A DNA stretch of 64,000 nt from an uncultured Flavobacteriaceae bacterium (lineage in GTDB: Bacteria; Bacteroidota; Bacteroidia; Flavobacteriales; Flavobacteriaceae): NCBI GenBank assembly GCA_947487895.1, contig CANKYF010000001.1, forward strand, positions 124,001-188,000, given 5' to 3'. Under the pieces are notes generated by a model. It was given only the letters and a program-made list of their open reading frames with translations. It did no database searches and was not told the origin of the DNA. Position 1 is the stretch's first letter. Every line of letters starts with the position of its first letter. Positions 41,395 through 50,228 of this stretch are shown here, one piece after another. The position numbers and the translations under genes were made by a program.

Positions 41395-43195
41395 GTAATG
41401 TTTCTTTGTTTTTGTTAAATGGTTGTATAGCATTCGCTATAATTATAACAAGTAGACAGCCAAATAAATTTAACCATAAATAAGGCATCCAATCAAACCA
41501 CCAACCTATAATTACTATGACTTGAGTAATTATGGCTGCAATAAAAACGGCATTAGCTTTTATATGCTTAAAGAAAAATGCAAGCATGAATATTCCTAAA
41601 ACATTTCCGTAAAATATAGAGCCAATAATATTTACTAACTGAATAAGGTTTTCAGCTAGATTTGCAAAACAGGCAATGATTATAGCTATTATACCCCAAA
41701 CTAAAGTAAAAAGTTTTGTGGCATTTACCATATGTTTTTCGTCCTTGTTTTCTTTTAAGTTTCTACCGTATAAGTCTATAGATGTAATAGTAGCCAAAGC
41801 ATTTATTTCAGAGGCTGTAGAAGACATGGCTGCCGATAATATTACGGCTAAGAGTAAACCAATTAAACCCTTTGGAAGATATTTAAGAATAAATGTGATA
41901 AACATGTAATCTCTATCATTGGTCTTGGTGTCTTTGGCAGACTCTTTATATAAATCCTTTAGTTCATTCTTTTTTTCTTTATAGAATTTACTATCCTTAT
42001 CCTCTATTAAGTTTAATTCATTGCTTAGTCTAGCATATTGATTAACGTAAGCCGTATCAATAGCTTTCTTTATTAAAAATTTAGATTCCTTTCTATATGT
42101 TTTCTCAATACTATCTAGAGCAAATAAATCTTTTCTTAAATTATCATTATCTGTTTTAGTTAGCTGAATACTAATGGCTTTCTTTTTATTAAAAAGTGTG
42201 TTTTGTTTGTTTTGAAGTGCTTGATATTGTTCTGAATATTCTGAAGCTAAAACAGTTTCTGTAGACGAGTTAATAAAGTTTAACGGAGGTGGGTTAAATT
42301 GGTAAAAAACAAACACCATGATACCTACTAATAAAATGAAAAACTGCATTGGGACTTTTAATAATCCGTTGAATATTAAACCCATTTGCATTTCTTTTAC
42401 AGATTTAGCGGATAGATAACGTTGAACCTGACTTTGGTCTGTTCCAAAATATGCCAAAGCTAGAAATGTGCCTCCAATTAATCCAGACCAAACTGTATAT
42501 CTGTTTTCTAAATCGAATGAAAAGTCTAATATTTCCATCCTTCCATTAGATCCAGCAATGTCTATGGCTTTGGTAAACGAGACATCGTCAGGAATTAAGT
42601 TTAAAATAATAAATAGAGCCGCTAACATGCCAGCAAAAATGACAAACATCTGTTGTTTTTGCGTTACAGTAACTGCTTTGGTGCCTCCAGATACTGTATA
42701 AATTATGACTAAAACACCAATAGCAATATTAAGGTAAGTTATATTCCAACCTAAAACAACAGATAGAATTATTGCAGGTGCAAAAATGGTAATTCCAGCT
42801 GCTAATCCGCGTTGAATTAAAAATAAAATAGCTGTTAATGTTCTGGTTTTTAAATCGAATCTATCTTCTAGAAATTCATAAGCTGTATAAACTTTTAGCC
42901 TATGATAAAGCGGAATAAATACCATACAGATGACTACCATAGCTATGGGTAAACCAAAGTAGAATTGTACAAAACCCATTCCGTCTGAGAATGCTTGACC
43001 TGTAGTAGATAAAAATGTTATAGCACTGGCTTGGGTTGCCATAACCGATAAACCAATGGTCCACCATTTTGTAGAGTTTCCACCTTTTATATAATCTTGA
43101 GCACTATTTCTACCTCTTGTTTTCCAAGTACCGTAACCAACAATTGTTAGTAAAGTGACTACTAAAACGGTCCAATCTATCCAATTAAGTTGCAT
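41387..43195 (-). CDS. Sodium:solute symporter (SSS family)
   Basis: 602 residues with about 13 transmembrane helices. SSS marks: WTIGLSVMATQASAITFLST, GIPIAMVVICMVFIPLYHRL-like region, IVYTVSGGTKAVTVT and LLLAVILSAAMSSTASEINA. A hydrophilic, charged insertion of about 120 residues (approximately 315-435, for example YKESAKDTKTNDRD) sits in a loop between helices, longer than in ordinary SSS carriers. It imports a sugar or related solute with Na+. It starts one base after the stop of the 36-residue membrane peptide and overlaps the oxidoreductase start. Confidence 0.92.
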   Translation of the reverse strand: MQLNWIDWTVLVVTLLTIVGYGTWKTRGRNSAQDYIKGGNSTKWWTIGLSVMATQASAITFLSTTGQAFSDGMGFVQFYFGLPIAMVVICMVFIPLYHRLKVYTAYEFLEDRFDLKTRTLTAILFLIQRGLAAGITIFAPAIILSVVLGWNITYLNIAIGVLVIIYTVSGGTKAVTVTQKQQMFVIFAGMLAALFIILNLIPDDVSFTKAIDIAGSNGRMEILDFSFDLENRYTVWSGLIGGTFLALAYFGTDQSQVQRYLSAKSVKEMQMGLIFNGLLKVPMQFFILLVGIMVFVFYQFNPPPLNFINSSTETVLASEYSEQYQALQNKQNTLFNKKKAISIQLTKTDNDNLRKDLFALDSIEKTYRKESKFLIKKAIDTAYVNQYARLSNELNLIEDKDSKFYKEKKNELKDLYKESAKDTKTNDRDYMFITFILKYLPKGLIGLLLAVILSAAMSSTASEINALATITSIDLYGRNLKENKDEKHMVNATKLFTLVWGIIAIIIACFANLAENLIQLVNIIGSIFYGNVLGIFMLAFFFKHIKANAVFIAAIITQVIVIIGWWFDWMPYLWLNLFGCLLVIIIANAIQPFNKNKETLHV

Positions 43196-43196
43196 A

Positions 43197-43307
43197 TTAA
43201 AAGGCTTTCATTATTAAGTAGAACAATATGAAATATATAGCATTGGCAATTAAAACTAAAGAGTAAAGCTTTAGCCATGGTTGTTTAGGTTGGTTCTTGT
43301 CTTGCAT
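43197..43307 (-). CDS. 36-residue single-span membrane peptide
   Basis: A short gene between PIG-L and the symporter. The peptide begins MQDKNQPKQPWLKLYSLVLI and continues into ANAIYFILFYLIMKAF: a polar N-terminus, then one transmembrane helix. Its ATG lies 2 bases after the PIG-L stop and its stop is one base before the symporter ATG, so it is almost certainly translated in series. By analogy with small subunits that accompany some SSS carriers it may assist the symporter. No named family recognised. Confidence 0.7.
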   Translation of the reverse strand: MQDKNQPKQPWLKLYSLVLIANAIYFILFYLIMKAF

Positions 43308-43309
43308 GA

Positions 43310-45838
43310 CTAGTTTTTTATTTTGGCTTCTAATTTTAAATCTTCTTTCCCCAAAGAAAGCATGTTGGCAAATAGTCTGTACGCCCCTGAAATTCCGGCA
43401 GGAAACTCCCTAAAGAAACTCAACCCCGTATAAATGTAATGCCCTTTGCCATGTTTGGCTACCAATAGACTTCCATTTTTTGGACTTTCATTTTTATCAT
43501 TCATAGATAGTATAGGGGTGAATTCATTTCCCCACTGGCTTGGGAAATACAACCCACGTTCTTGGGTCCAGCCTTCAAAATCTTTTTGTGTGATTTTATT
43601 AGGGAAGTTTAATACTGGATGCTCAGGATTTAAGAATCTAACTTCAGCATTCTCATCGGTTACTCGGTCTCTAGATAATTTTAAATTATAGGGTGCTAGT
43701 TGTTGAGTTTTTAACCTGTGAGAGGTGTTGTATTGCACAATCATATTACCACCATCTGCCACAAAATCAAATAATGTTTGTTGTTTAAAGTCTAAATCTT
43801 CAAGTGTATTGTAGGCTCTAATACCAACTACTACTGCATCAAAATTGTTCAATAACTCAGCAGTTATATCTTCGGTTTTAATAATACGTACATTATATCC
43901 AATTTGTTCTAAACTTTCAGGAACAACATCACCAGCTCCTTGAATATATGCAATATTTTCACCACGTTTTTTAATATCTAATCTTACTACTTTACTTTCA
44001 CTTGGTAATAATACCGTTTGATACGGAATATGCTCATAAGTGATTTCAACGAGCTCTTTGGTGTGATCTTTATCGCCTACATGAACTATAGGACCAATAA
44101 GTCCTTCACTTTGGTTTTTAGGTGGCACAATGGTAAATACCAAAGACTGTTCTTCGTCTTTATGTTTTATAGATACTTTTTGATTCTTTGGAAAAACGCT
44201 CCAGCCTTCCGGATGACAGATTTCTACATGCCCTTCTAAATCATTTTTTCCTGCTTTAACAACAACTGTAATGTCATGTTGTTTTTCAGTATCAAAAATG
44301 ATGACTTTTTCAGAAATTTTAGCTGACGCTTCAGGAATGATTTCCAATGGACGATATAGCTCTCCTTTATCTGGTTTAGAATAACGATGAATCACATCTT
44401 TTTCAAAATTTATGGAATAGCCATTAAAATCTAATACAAAATTGGCTTGAAGTGCTCTTTTGGTTTCTGGGTTTCCTATGATGGTTTTATCATCCACTTT
44501 ATACATGCCCAAGGTTCCTTTAGAGTTTAACCAATAGGGGTTTGTAGTTTTTAAATTTTTAGGAATAATACTGTTGAAAGAAAATGTCTGTTTTTTATTA
44601 TTTTCCAAATTAATATCTGGATTTTGAATTTGCTCTAAAGGAGAAATACTAATATTTTTTAGAGTAATATTTATGTTACTTCTTTTAAGAACTTCAATAT
44701 TAATTTTAAGATCGTTATTAACTGAAACTGAAGGTGAAGAGGCGGAAGCTTCTAAATAAAGCCCTGCACACATTTCAATGATAGTTTTTAGCTCTTTAGA
44801 TTTTAAGTTTTTCCAATGTTCATCTTCAACATTTTGCAACAATTTATATGCTTTTGTAAGTTGTGATACATGAACTGCTGGGTTTGTAAAATTGAAGTTG
44901 TTTTCTATATCATATAAAATATCTCCAATAGCTTTACCTCCTTTAATTCTATTCCAAGAAGTATCAACGCCTGCAAAAATATTATCTCCTTCTAAAGGTT
45001 CACCTTTTATTAATTCAACATACTCTTCTTGTGAGCCACGTTGTGATAATCTACCAAAGCCTTGACATAAGTGTTGGCTACTAGCTAGAGAAGCTAATTC
45101 GTTATTAGATATGCCTTTTAGAGGGTAATACACACCAATATCAAAATGAATCATATTACTTTTATCTGCTTCTGCAAATTTTTCTCTGCTACCATAAAAC
45201 CACCAGTTGGTATTAAAAAACAAACGCTTTGGTTGCCATGTATCAACTTGATTTAATAAATCTGTATACGCATTTTTATCTCCTGCCAGATCAAAAGCTT
45301 CGTGACTTAACATTGCAGATGTTGTATGATGACCATGAGTAGTTCCTGGAGTTCTGTGATCAAACCTATTTATAATTACATCAGGTTTAAACTTTCTAAT
45401 AGCTAAAACTACATCACTTAATACGTCTTCTTTATTCCAAATAGAAAGGGTTTCCTCTGGGTGTTTAGAGTAGCCAAAATCATTAGCTCTAGAGAACATT
45501 TGTTCGCCACCATCAACTCGTCTTGCTGCTAATAACTCTTGAGTTCTTATAACTCCTAATAATTCTCTAATTTCTGGTCCAATTAAGTTTTGTCCGCCAT
45601 CACCTCTAGTTAAAGACAAATAAGCTGTTCTTGCCTTTACTTGGTTAGACATGTAAGATATCAATCTGGTATTCTCATCATCTGGATGAGCAGCTACGTA
45701 TAGAACAGATCCTAAAAAGTTGAGTTTTTGAACAGACTCATAGATTTGTGAAGATGAAGGGGTTTTAGGTTTTTGAGCGTTTACAATTGTAAACGATACT
45801 AAAAAAACAATAAAAAAAGTAATGTGTTTTCGCATCAT
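43310..45838 (-). CDS. PIG-L family deacetylase with C-terminal beta and GATase-like domains
   Basis: 842 residues. Signal peptide (ITFFIVFLVSFTIVNAQ), then a PIG-L domain with the zinc motif LYVAAHPDDENTRLISYMSN, LTRGDGGQNLIGPE and TPGTTHGHHTTSAMLSHEAF. After about residue 370 come beta-sandwich domains, and near 650-800 a Rossmann-like ThuA/glutamine-amidotransferase-like domain (FDAVVVGIRAYNTLEDLDF, GGNMIVQYNTS). PIG-L enzymes remove acetyl groups from GlcNAc-type sugars. It is exported and opens the operon that continues with a membrane peptide, a symporter and an oxidoreductase. A TATATTTG box is at 45865-45858. Confidence 0.9.
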   Translation of the reverse strand: MMRKHITFFIVFLVSFTIVNAQKPKTPSSSQIYESVQKLNFLGSVLYVAAHPDDENTRLISYMSNQVKARTAYLSLTRGDGGQNLIGPEIRELLGVIRTQELLAARRVDGGEQMFSRANDFGYSKHPEETLSIWNKEDVLSDVVLAIRKFKPDVIINRFDHRTPGTTHGHHTTSAMLSHEAFDLAGDKNAYTDLLNQVDTWQPKRLFFNTNWWFYGSREKFAEADKSNMIHFDIGVYYPLKGISNNELASLASSQHLCQGFGRLSQRGSQEEYVELIKGEPLEGDNIFAGVDTSWNRIKGGKAIGDILYDIENNFNFTNPAVHVSQLTKAYKLLQNVEDEHWKNLKSKELKTIIEMCAGLYLEASASSPSVSVNNDLKINIEVLKRSNINITLKNISISPLEQIQNPDINLENNKKQTFSFNSIIPKNLKTTNPYWLNSKGTLGMYKVDDKTIIGNPETKRALQANFVLDFNGYSINFEKDVIHRYSKPDKGELYRPLEIIPEASAKISEKVIIFDTEKQHDITVVVKAGKNDLEGHVEICHPEGWSVFPKNQKVSIKHKDEEQSLVFTIVPPKNQSEGLIGPIVHVGDKDHTKELVEITYEHIPYQTVLLPSESKVVRLDIKKRGENIAYIQGAGDVVPESLEQIGYNVRIIKTEDITAELLNNFDAVVVGIRAYNTLEDLDFKQQTLFDFVADGGNMIVQYNTSHRLKTQQLAPYNLKLSRDRVTDENAEVRFLNPEHPVLNFPNKITQKDFEGWTQERGLYFPSQWGNEFTPILSMNDKNESPKNGSLLVAKHGKGHYIYTGLSFFREFPAGISGAYRLFANMLSLGKEDLKLEAKIKN

Positions 45839-45909
45839 ATATTTGATTAGCTAAAACCAAATATAGGAAAGTAAGCTTGGGTATGGTTGGGTTTTAATGT
45901 TTCTTTAAC

Positions 45910-46437
45910 TTATAATTCAGTGTTTTCTTTAATAGCATCTTTCTCTATTAAAGTAACAGGTTTTTGAAGTATTAAATTGTTTGGATACGTTACTAAATCA
46001 CCATTCTCTAATCTTAAGTTTACTTGAAATGCTCCAATGTCTTCAATAATAGCTTTCATAGGAATATCATTATCATGAATTTTAATTTTATCGCCCACTT
46101 TGTAAGGATAAGAAAAGAATAAAATGATACCAGACGTAACATTACTAAGCACAGACCAAACGGCAAACATAGCTATGCCTAAAATGGCAAAAACTGAAGA
46201 GAAAATAACAGCTATGTCTTCAAAATTTACTCCAAAAACAAAGGCTTCAATAAGAAGAGCAATTAGAAATAAACTTACGGTTACATATTTACAAATAAGA
46301 TTAATTCTAGCCTTTATGATACCATATTTCTTACCTCTTTTTCTAATAATAAGATTGGTTATAAAACCAAATAAACATAATATAAGTAATACAACAGCAC
46401 TGTAGAAAAGCTCTTCTTTATAAGTTTCAAAAAACAT
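45910..46437 (-). CDS. Small MscS-like mechanosensitive channel
   Basis: 175 residues, a reduced MscS: two to three transmembrane helices (FYSAVVLLILCLFGFITNLI, TVSLFLIALLIEAFVFGV), the pore-lining helix FSSVFAILGIAMFAVWSVLS and the beta domain YPYKVGDKIKIHDND, ENGDLVTYPNNLILQKPV. The C-terminal alpha/beta domain of full MscS is absent. It would act in osmotic relief at the inner membrane. Monocistronic; a TATCTTTG box is at 46470-46463 on its strand. Confidence 0.88.
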   Translation of the reverse strand: MFFETYKEELFYSAVVLLILCLFGFITNLIIRKRGKKYGIIKARINLICKYVTVSLFLIALLIEAFVFGVNFEDIAVIFSSVFAILGIAMFAVWSVLSNVTSGIILFFSYPYKVGDKIKIHDNDIPMKAIIEDIGAFQVNLRLENGDLVTYPNNLILQKPVTLIEKDAIKENTEL

Positions 46438-46487
46438 ATAGGATCTTTAAAGAATTCAATAACAAAGATACACTAAAAAGGTAAAAA

Positions 46488-47408
46488 TTAATTGAGTTTT
46501 AATGTGTCTCTTAATGTTTCGTATTTATTAGAATTCTTGCTCCAATAAGGGGATTTTAATGTTTTTAGTTTGGTGGCTTTTGTAGTTAACTCTTTAGCGT
46601 TTGCTCCAAATCCGCTTTTAAACGTTTCTTCCCAGCTAAGAATATCATATGGGAAATTAGGGTTGAAATTAATAACTAATTGTCTATGTAATTCAGGGTA
46701 TTGAATAGAATAGGAATTTGTTGTTAGACTTGCTGTAGCTTTATATGCTTTAACAGGTGTATGACGCATTCTAGTATATTCAAATGAAGGAATGATTTCT
46801 AAATTACCTGTTGGTAATGATTTTGGATTCATTCTTAACTGAGTCCATAATTCATTTTCAAGAATAGATTTATTTAAGCTGAAGTTTTTATCAGCTTCAC
46901 CTTCAAAATAAGAGTGTGACATCACTTCAAAGGTATTTCTGTTATTAAGTTGGGTATATACATGTCCGCACCATTCTTGCATTGAGCTTGATACTTTTAT
47001 AGCATGTTTGTTATTGGAAACAGGATAAAATACACTTTGCATAATAGAATACGGATAAATACCTGTATTGAAGTTTTTAGTAGTGTTTAATTTTAAAACA
47101 GGGATATTTGTAGTATTCTGGTTGTCTGCTTTTACCTGAGCATCTGGTAGAAAATCTTCGGTTACATAAATTAAAACAGCTTTTCCTTTTCTAATTTCTC
47201 CGTAACGGGCTTGTTCTAATTCATAAGATGAAACTTCAGCTTCACCTGAATACCAGTAATCTTTAAATTCTGGAGATAAGGGTTGAGGTTTCTTAGAGAT
47301 TTCTCTTATAGGTTTTTCAAAATTACTGGCTAGCAATGCTTTTTTAGGTTGTTCTCTACACGATATTATGAATACACTAAGTGCTAGAAGTTTTAAAAAC
47401 GTTTTCAT
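46488..47408 (-). CDS. Conserved lipoprotein of unknown function
   Basis: 306 residues; lipobox VFIISC at the N-terminus. Typical stretches are KDYWYSGEAEVSSYELEQAR, YGEIRKGKAVLIYVTEDFLP, AIKVSSSMQEWCGHVYTQLN and SHSYFEGEADKNFSLNKS. Similar proteins in flavobacteria lie next to maf and are often named septum formation inhibitor Maf, apparently by transfer from the neighbour; there is no Maf fold in it. It is 30 bases downstream of the true maf gene on the same strand. Confidence 0.75.
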   Translation of the reverse strand: MKTFLKLLALSVFIISCREQPKKALLASNFEKPIREISKKPQPLSPEFKDYWYSGEAEVSSYELEQARYGEIRKGKAVLIYVTEDFLPDAQVKADNQNTTNIPVLKLNTTKNFNTGIYPYSIMQSVFYPVSNNKHAIKVSSSMQEWCGHVYTQLNNRNTFEVMSHSYFEGEADKNFSLNKSILENELWTQLRMNPKSLPTGNLEIIPSFEYTRMRHTPVKAYKATASLTTNSYSIQYPELHRQLVINFNPNFPYDILSWEETFKSGFGANAKELTTKATKLKTLKSPYWSKNSNKYETLRDTLKLN

Positions 47409-47438
47409 TTTAACTCATTTAGACTTAAAATTACGAAG

Positions 47439-48032
47439 TTATTTACTGTCTACAATGTCATTTAACGTTTTATAAACAAGGTGAACGGGTAAGCCTACAA
47501 CATTAAAGAAAGAGCCTTCAATTTTAGTAACTCCAATTTCACCAATCCATTCTTGTATGCCATAAGCTCCAGCTTTATCAAACGATTTAAAAGTGTTTAT
47601 ATAGTACCAAATTTCATCATCAGCTAATTCTTTAAAAGTAACTTTTGTAATGCTATGTAGCGTTTTTTTATAAGTTGCATTTGTAAAACAAACAGAGGTA
47701 ATCACTTCATGAGTTTGGTTACTCAACGATTTTAAAACTGAAAAGGCTTCTTGTTCATCTCTAGGCTTCCCTAAAGCTTTTTCATTATGCCAAACAATGG
47801 TGTCACTTGTAATTAAAATATCGTGATCATTTAGTTCGTTTTCAAAAGGAAGTGCCTTTAGTTGAGCCAAATAATTACTGATTTCAAAATGCCTCAATCT
47901 TTCAGGATATTCTTCTTTTACGGGTTTTAATCTAATTTCAAAATCTAAACCTAAACCTTTAAAAAATGCTTGTCTTCTTGGAGACCCTGATGCCAAAATA
48001 ATATTAAAATCTTTAAGTTTTTCGTTAAGCAT
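47439..48032 (-). CDS. maf: Maf-like nucleoside triphosphate pyrophosphatase
   Basis: 197 residues with the Maf/HAM1-type pattern: NIILASGSPRRQAFFKGLGL at the start, ILITSDTIVWHNEKALGKPR with the metal-binding Asp, LSNQTHEVITSVCF and a closing GAYGIQEWIGEIGVTKIEGS, FNVVGLPVHL. Members hydrolyse modified or canonical NTPs (dTTP, UTP, CTP) and are linked to cell division arrest. The gene overlaps the prenyltransferase gene by 8 bases, so it is translated after it. Confidence 0.93.
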   Translation of the reverse strand: MLNEKLKDFNIILASGSPRRQAFFKGLGLDFEIRLKPVKEEYPERLRHFEISNYLAQLKALPFENELNDHDILITSDTIVWHNEKALGKPRDEQEAFSVLKSLSNQTHEVITSVCFTNATYKKTLHSITKVTFKELADDEIWYYINTFKSFDKAGAYGIQEWIGEIGVTKIEGSFFNVVGLPVHLVYKTLNDIVDSK

Positions 48033-48933
48033 ATGTGTATAAAAGTAGTGAAAGCATTCCTAATAATAGCACTAATTTGAGTATGTTACTAATATGTTGA
48101 AAATGTTTTTTGGTTTTTGCACTAAACGCTTTTATTGAGATATAAATTAAAGGTCCTAAAACAAAAAGTAGAAAATAAATGACTTGAGTTGGATGCTTAT
48201 ATATTCTAAAAATAATATAATAGGCTATCACTAAAACAGGAATGAGCGTTAAAGCAAATAAAATATTGCTTGCTCGTTCTCTACCAATAGCAATGGGTAG
48301 GGTGTTCATATCCGCTTTATAATCGCCATCAATGTCTTCAATATCTTTAGCAATCTCTCTAATAAAATTGATTAAAAAAGCGAAAAATGCATAGTTTAAA
48401 ATAAGTTTAAAATATACCAATTGTAACTGTTGATTATTATTAGTAACAGCAGGGAGTAAATCAAAAATGCCAACTATTAAAACGCTTAAACCTACCAAAA
48501 CCGAAATCACAATATTACCAACTAAAATATTACGTTTTAAGTAGCTCGCGTAAATATATAGTAGAGCTGAAATAACTACAAATAACGAAAAGAAAGCAGT
48601 TCTACCTACTAAAAAAGATAAATAGTAACCTAGACTTACGCCCAAAACATTGCATACAATAAATAAAGTAAAGGCGTTTTTTTCTGAAATGGATTTGCCT
48701 ACAATAACTTTCTGGGGTTTGTTTACTAAATCGGTTTCAATATCATAAATGTCATTGATGATGTTGCCAGCAGCAGCGATACTTACAGTAGCGAGAATTA
48801 GTATAGAAATACCCAAACCATCTAAACTTGTAAGAGCACCTAAAGGTTCTAGTAGCGCATATTTAACTAATAATTGTACTAGGACAATCATTAATAGATT
48901 TTTCCAACGAATAAGATTTAGAATAGGTAGCAA
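48025..48933 (-). CDS. UbiA family prenyltransferase (geranylgeranylglycerol-phosphate synthase-type)
   Basis: 302 residues, about eight to nine transmembrane helices. First Asp-rich motif NIINDIYDIETDLVNKPQK (NDxxDxxxD) and second motif EIAKDIEDIDGDYKADMNTL (DxxxD). UbiA proteins attach an isoprenoid chain to an acceptor at the membrane; this subgroup in Bacteroidota is annotated as geranylgeranylglycerol-phosphate geranylgeranyltransferase, but the real acceptor is unproven. It is followed by maf and preceded by the DUF2007 gene. Confidence 0.88.
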   Translation of the reverse strand: MLPILNLIRWKNLLMIVLVQLLVKYALLEPLGALTSLDGLGISILILATVSIAAAGNIINDIYDIETDLVNKPQKVIVGKSISEKNAFTLFIVCNVLGVSLGYYLSFLVGRTAFFSLFVVISALLYIYASYLKRNILVGNIVISVLVGLSVLIVGIFDLLPAVTNNNQQLQLVYFKLILNYAFFAFLINFIREIAKDIEDIDGDYKADMNTLPIAIGRERASNILFALTLIPVLVIAYYIIFRIYKHPTQVIYFLLFVLGPLIYISIKAFSAKTKKHFQHISNILKLVLLLGMLSLLLYTYA

Positions 48934-48949
48934 CTATTATAGTTTATTT

Positions 48950-49606
48950 TTAAAGTTGACCAATTACCTTTAAAAGTATAGTAATTGGTACAATTATCAA
49001 TCCAATATAAAAAATATATTTTCCATGTTTTCTATCTCTTTTTGAATACGAATAAACTTTTTGACCATTAGGTAAAGTCTTTTTAGAAGTCCAAAGAAAG
49101 TAGCCAATTATTAATCCTAAAAAGCCACCAATAAAGGAGAAAATATATCCAGCAATAATCCAAGGTTTTTGGTTTTCTTCAGGTTTAGCTAGATCTTTTA
49201 ATCTTTCGATTTTTAGTGAATTAAGAAGTTCTTTGTCAATTGATTTCCCTCTTTGTTTTAATATTTTTTGAGCTAAGCTATAGTCAAACGGATTCCATTC
49301 GTCAGACTTTAATAAAATTTCATAAAGCTCTTCGTTAGAAAACTCAAATAAATAATAATCTTTATCAATTTGATCAATTAATTCCTCAGCATTTTTCTCA
49401 AGAATTTCTTCTGCTTTTTCAAATTCAGATTGTTTTATTCTTATTTCAAATTCGTTTTGTAAAGTATTTCCTGAAAATGTAACATCAACAGAAGGAAGGT
49501 TATCTGCAATTATGGTCTCTATTCCATTTTTTTCTAATAGACTTTTTAGCTCATTTGCCTGTTCTAAAGTTGGAAATTTTTTGAATATAGAATAGTTATT
49601 TTCCAT
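48950..49606 (-). CDS. DUF2007 domain membrane protein
   Basis: 218 residues. The N-terminal part (about 5-75) fits DUF2007, a small signal-transducing-type domain: IFKKFPTLEQANELKSLLEK, NGIETIIADNLP, EIRIKQSEFEKAEEILEK. A charged helical middle follows, then two transmembrane helices (WIIAGYIFSFIGGFLGLIIG, YIFYIGLIIVPITILLKVIG). Function unknown. It lies 23 bases downstream of the KdsC-like gene and 16 bases upstream of the UbiA gene. Confidence 0.75.
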   Translation of the reverse strand: MENNYSIFKKFPTLEQANELKSLLEKNGIETIIADNLPSVDVTFSGNTLQNEFEIRIKQSEFEKAEEILEKNAEELIDQIDKDYYLFEFSNEELYEILLKSDEWNPFDYSLAQKILKQRGKSIDKELLNSLKIERLKDLAKPEENQKPWIIAGYIFSFIGGFLGLIIGYFLWTSKKTLPNGQKVYSYSKRDRKHGKYIFYIGLIIVPITILLKVIGQL

Positions 49607-49629
49607 TAAAGAGGTTTTAAGAATTAAGA

Positions 49630-50163
49630 TTAATCATACTTAGCATTAAAATTCCCATTCCATTTGTTATGTACTTTAAGCACTTGTTCAATGACATCAC
49701 GTACAGCACCTTTGCCCCCATTTTTATGCGAAATATATTTTGAAATACCTTTAATTTCCTGGACAGCATCTTGCGGGCAACAAGGTAAACCTACCATGGT
49801 CATAACAGGATAATCAGGTATATCATCACCCATATATAATACATTTTCAAGTTTAACACCTTTGCTATTAAGATATTCTTGTAACTGATCAATTTTATTG
49901 TGAGCGCCTAAATAAATATCTTTTATACCTAAACCATCTAAACGTTTGCGAACGCCTTCATTTGATCCGCCAGAAATAATACAAACATTAAAACCTGCGT
50001 CTACAGCTGTTTTTAAAGCATACCCGTCTTTAATATTCATGGTTCTTAGCATGTCTCCATTAGTCATAACAGTAACACTTCCATCGGTTAGAACACCATC
50101 AACATCAAAAATGAAGGTGTTTATGTTTTCTAGATATTCTTTATAGCTTTTATTATCGTCCAT
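49630..50163 (-). CDS. KdsC-like HAD phosphatase (Kdo-8-phosphate phosphatase family)
   Basis: 177 residues. HAD motif I FIFDVDGVLTDGSVTVM (DxDG), motif II NVCIISGGSNEGV, the Lys in KGVKLENVLYMG, and motif IV YMGDDIPDYPVMTMVGLPCC. This C0-type HAD hydrolyses 3-deoxy-D-manno-octulosonate 8-phosphate in lipopolysaccharide synthesis, or a similar sugar phosphate. No kdsA or kdsB is nearby. It follows the DUF2520 gene on the same strand. Confidence 0.9.
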   Translation of the reverse strand: MDDNKSYKEYLENINTFIFDVDGVLTDGSVTVMTNGDMLRTMNIKDGYALKTAVDAGFNVCIISGGSNEGVRKRLDGLGIKDIYLGAHNKIDQLQEYLNSKGVKLENVLYMGDDIPDYPVMTMVGLPCCPQDAVQEIKGISKYISHKNGGKGAVRDVIEQVLKVHNKWNGNFNAKYD

Positions 50164-50195
50164 TGTCTGTTTTTTTGGTTGCTGAGTGTCACATT

Positions 50196-50228
50196 AAGCA
50201 TCGTCGAAATGCGTAGTCGAAAATGCTT
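50196..50228. repeat. Small palindromic repeat between kdsC-like and DUF2520 genes
   Basis: AAGCAT at 50196-50201 and ATGCTT at 50223-50228 enclose two near copies of GTCGAAA(A)TGC. The unit resembles short dispersed repeats common between genes in Bacteroidota. It reaches the stop codon of the DUF2520 gene. Confidence 0.4.

Noticed and set aside
46488-47408. Annotation as a second Maf protein
   Set aside because: It lacks the Maf sequence pattern; the name would come only from adjacency to the true maf gene.
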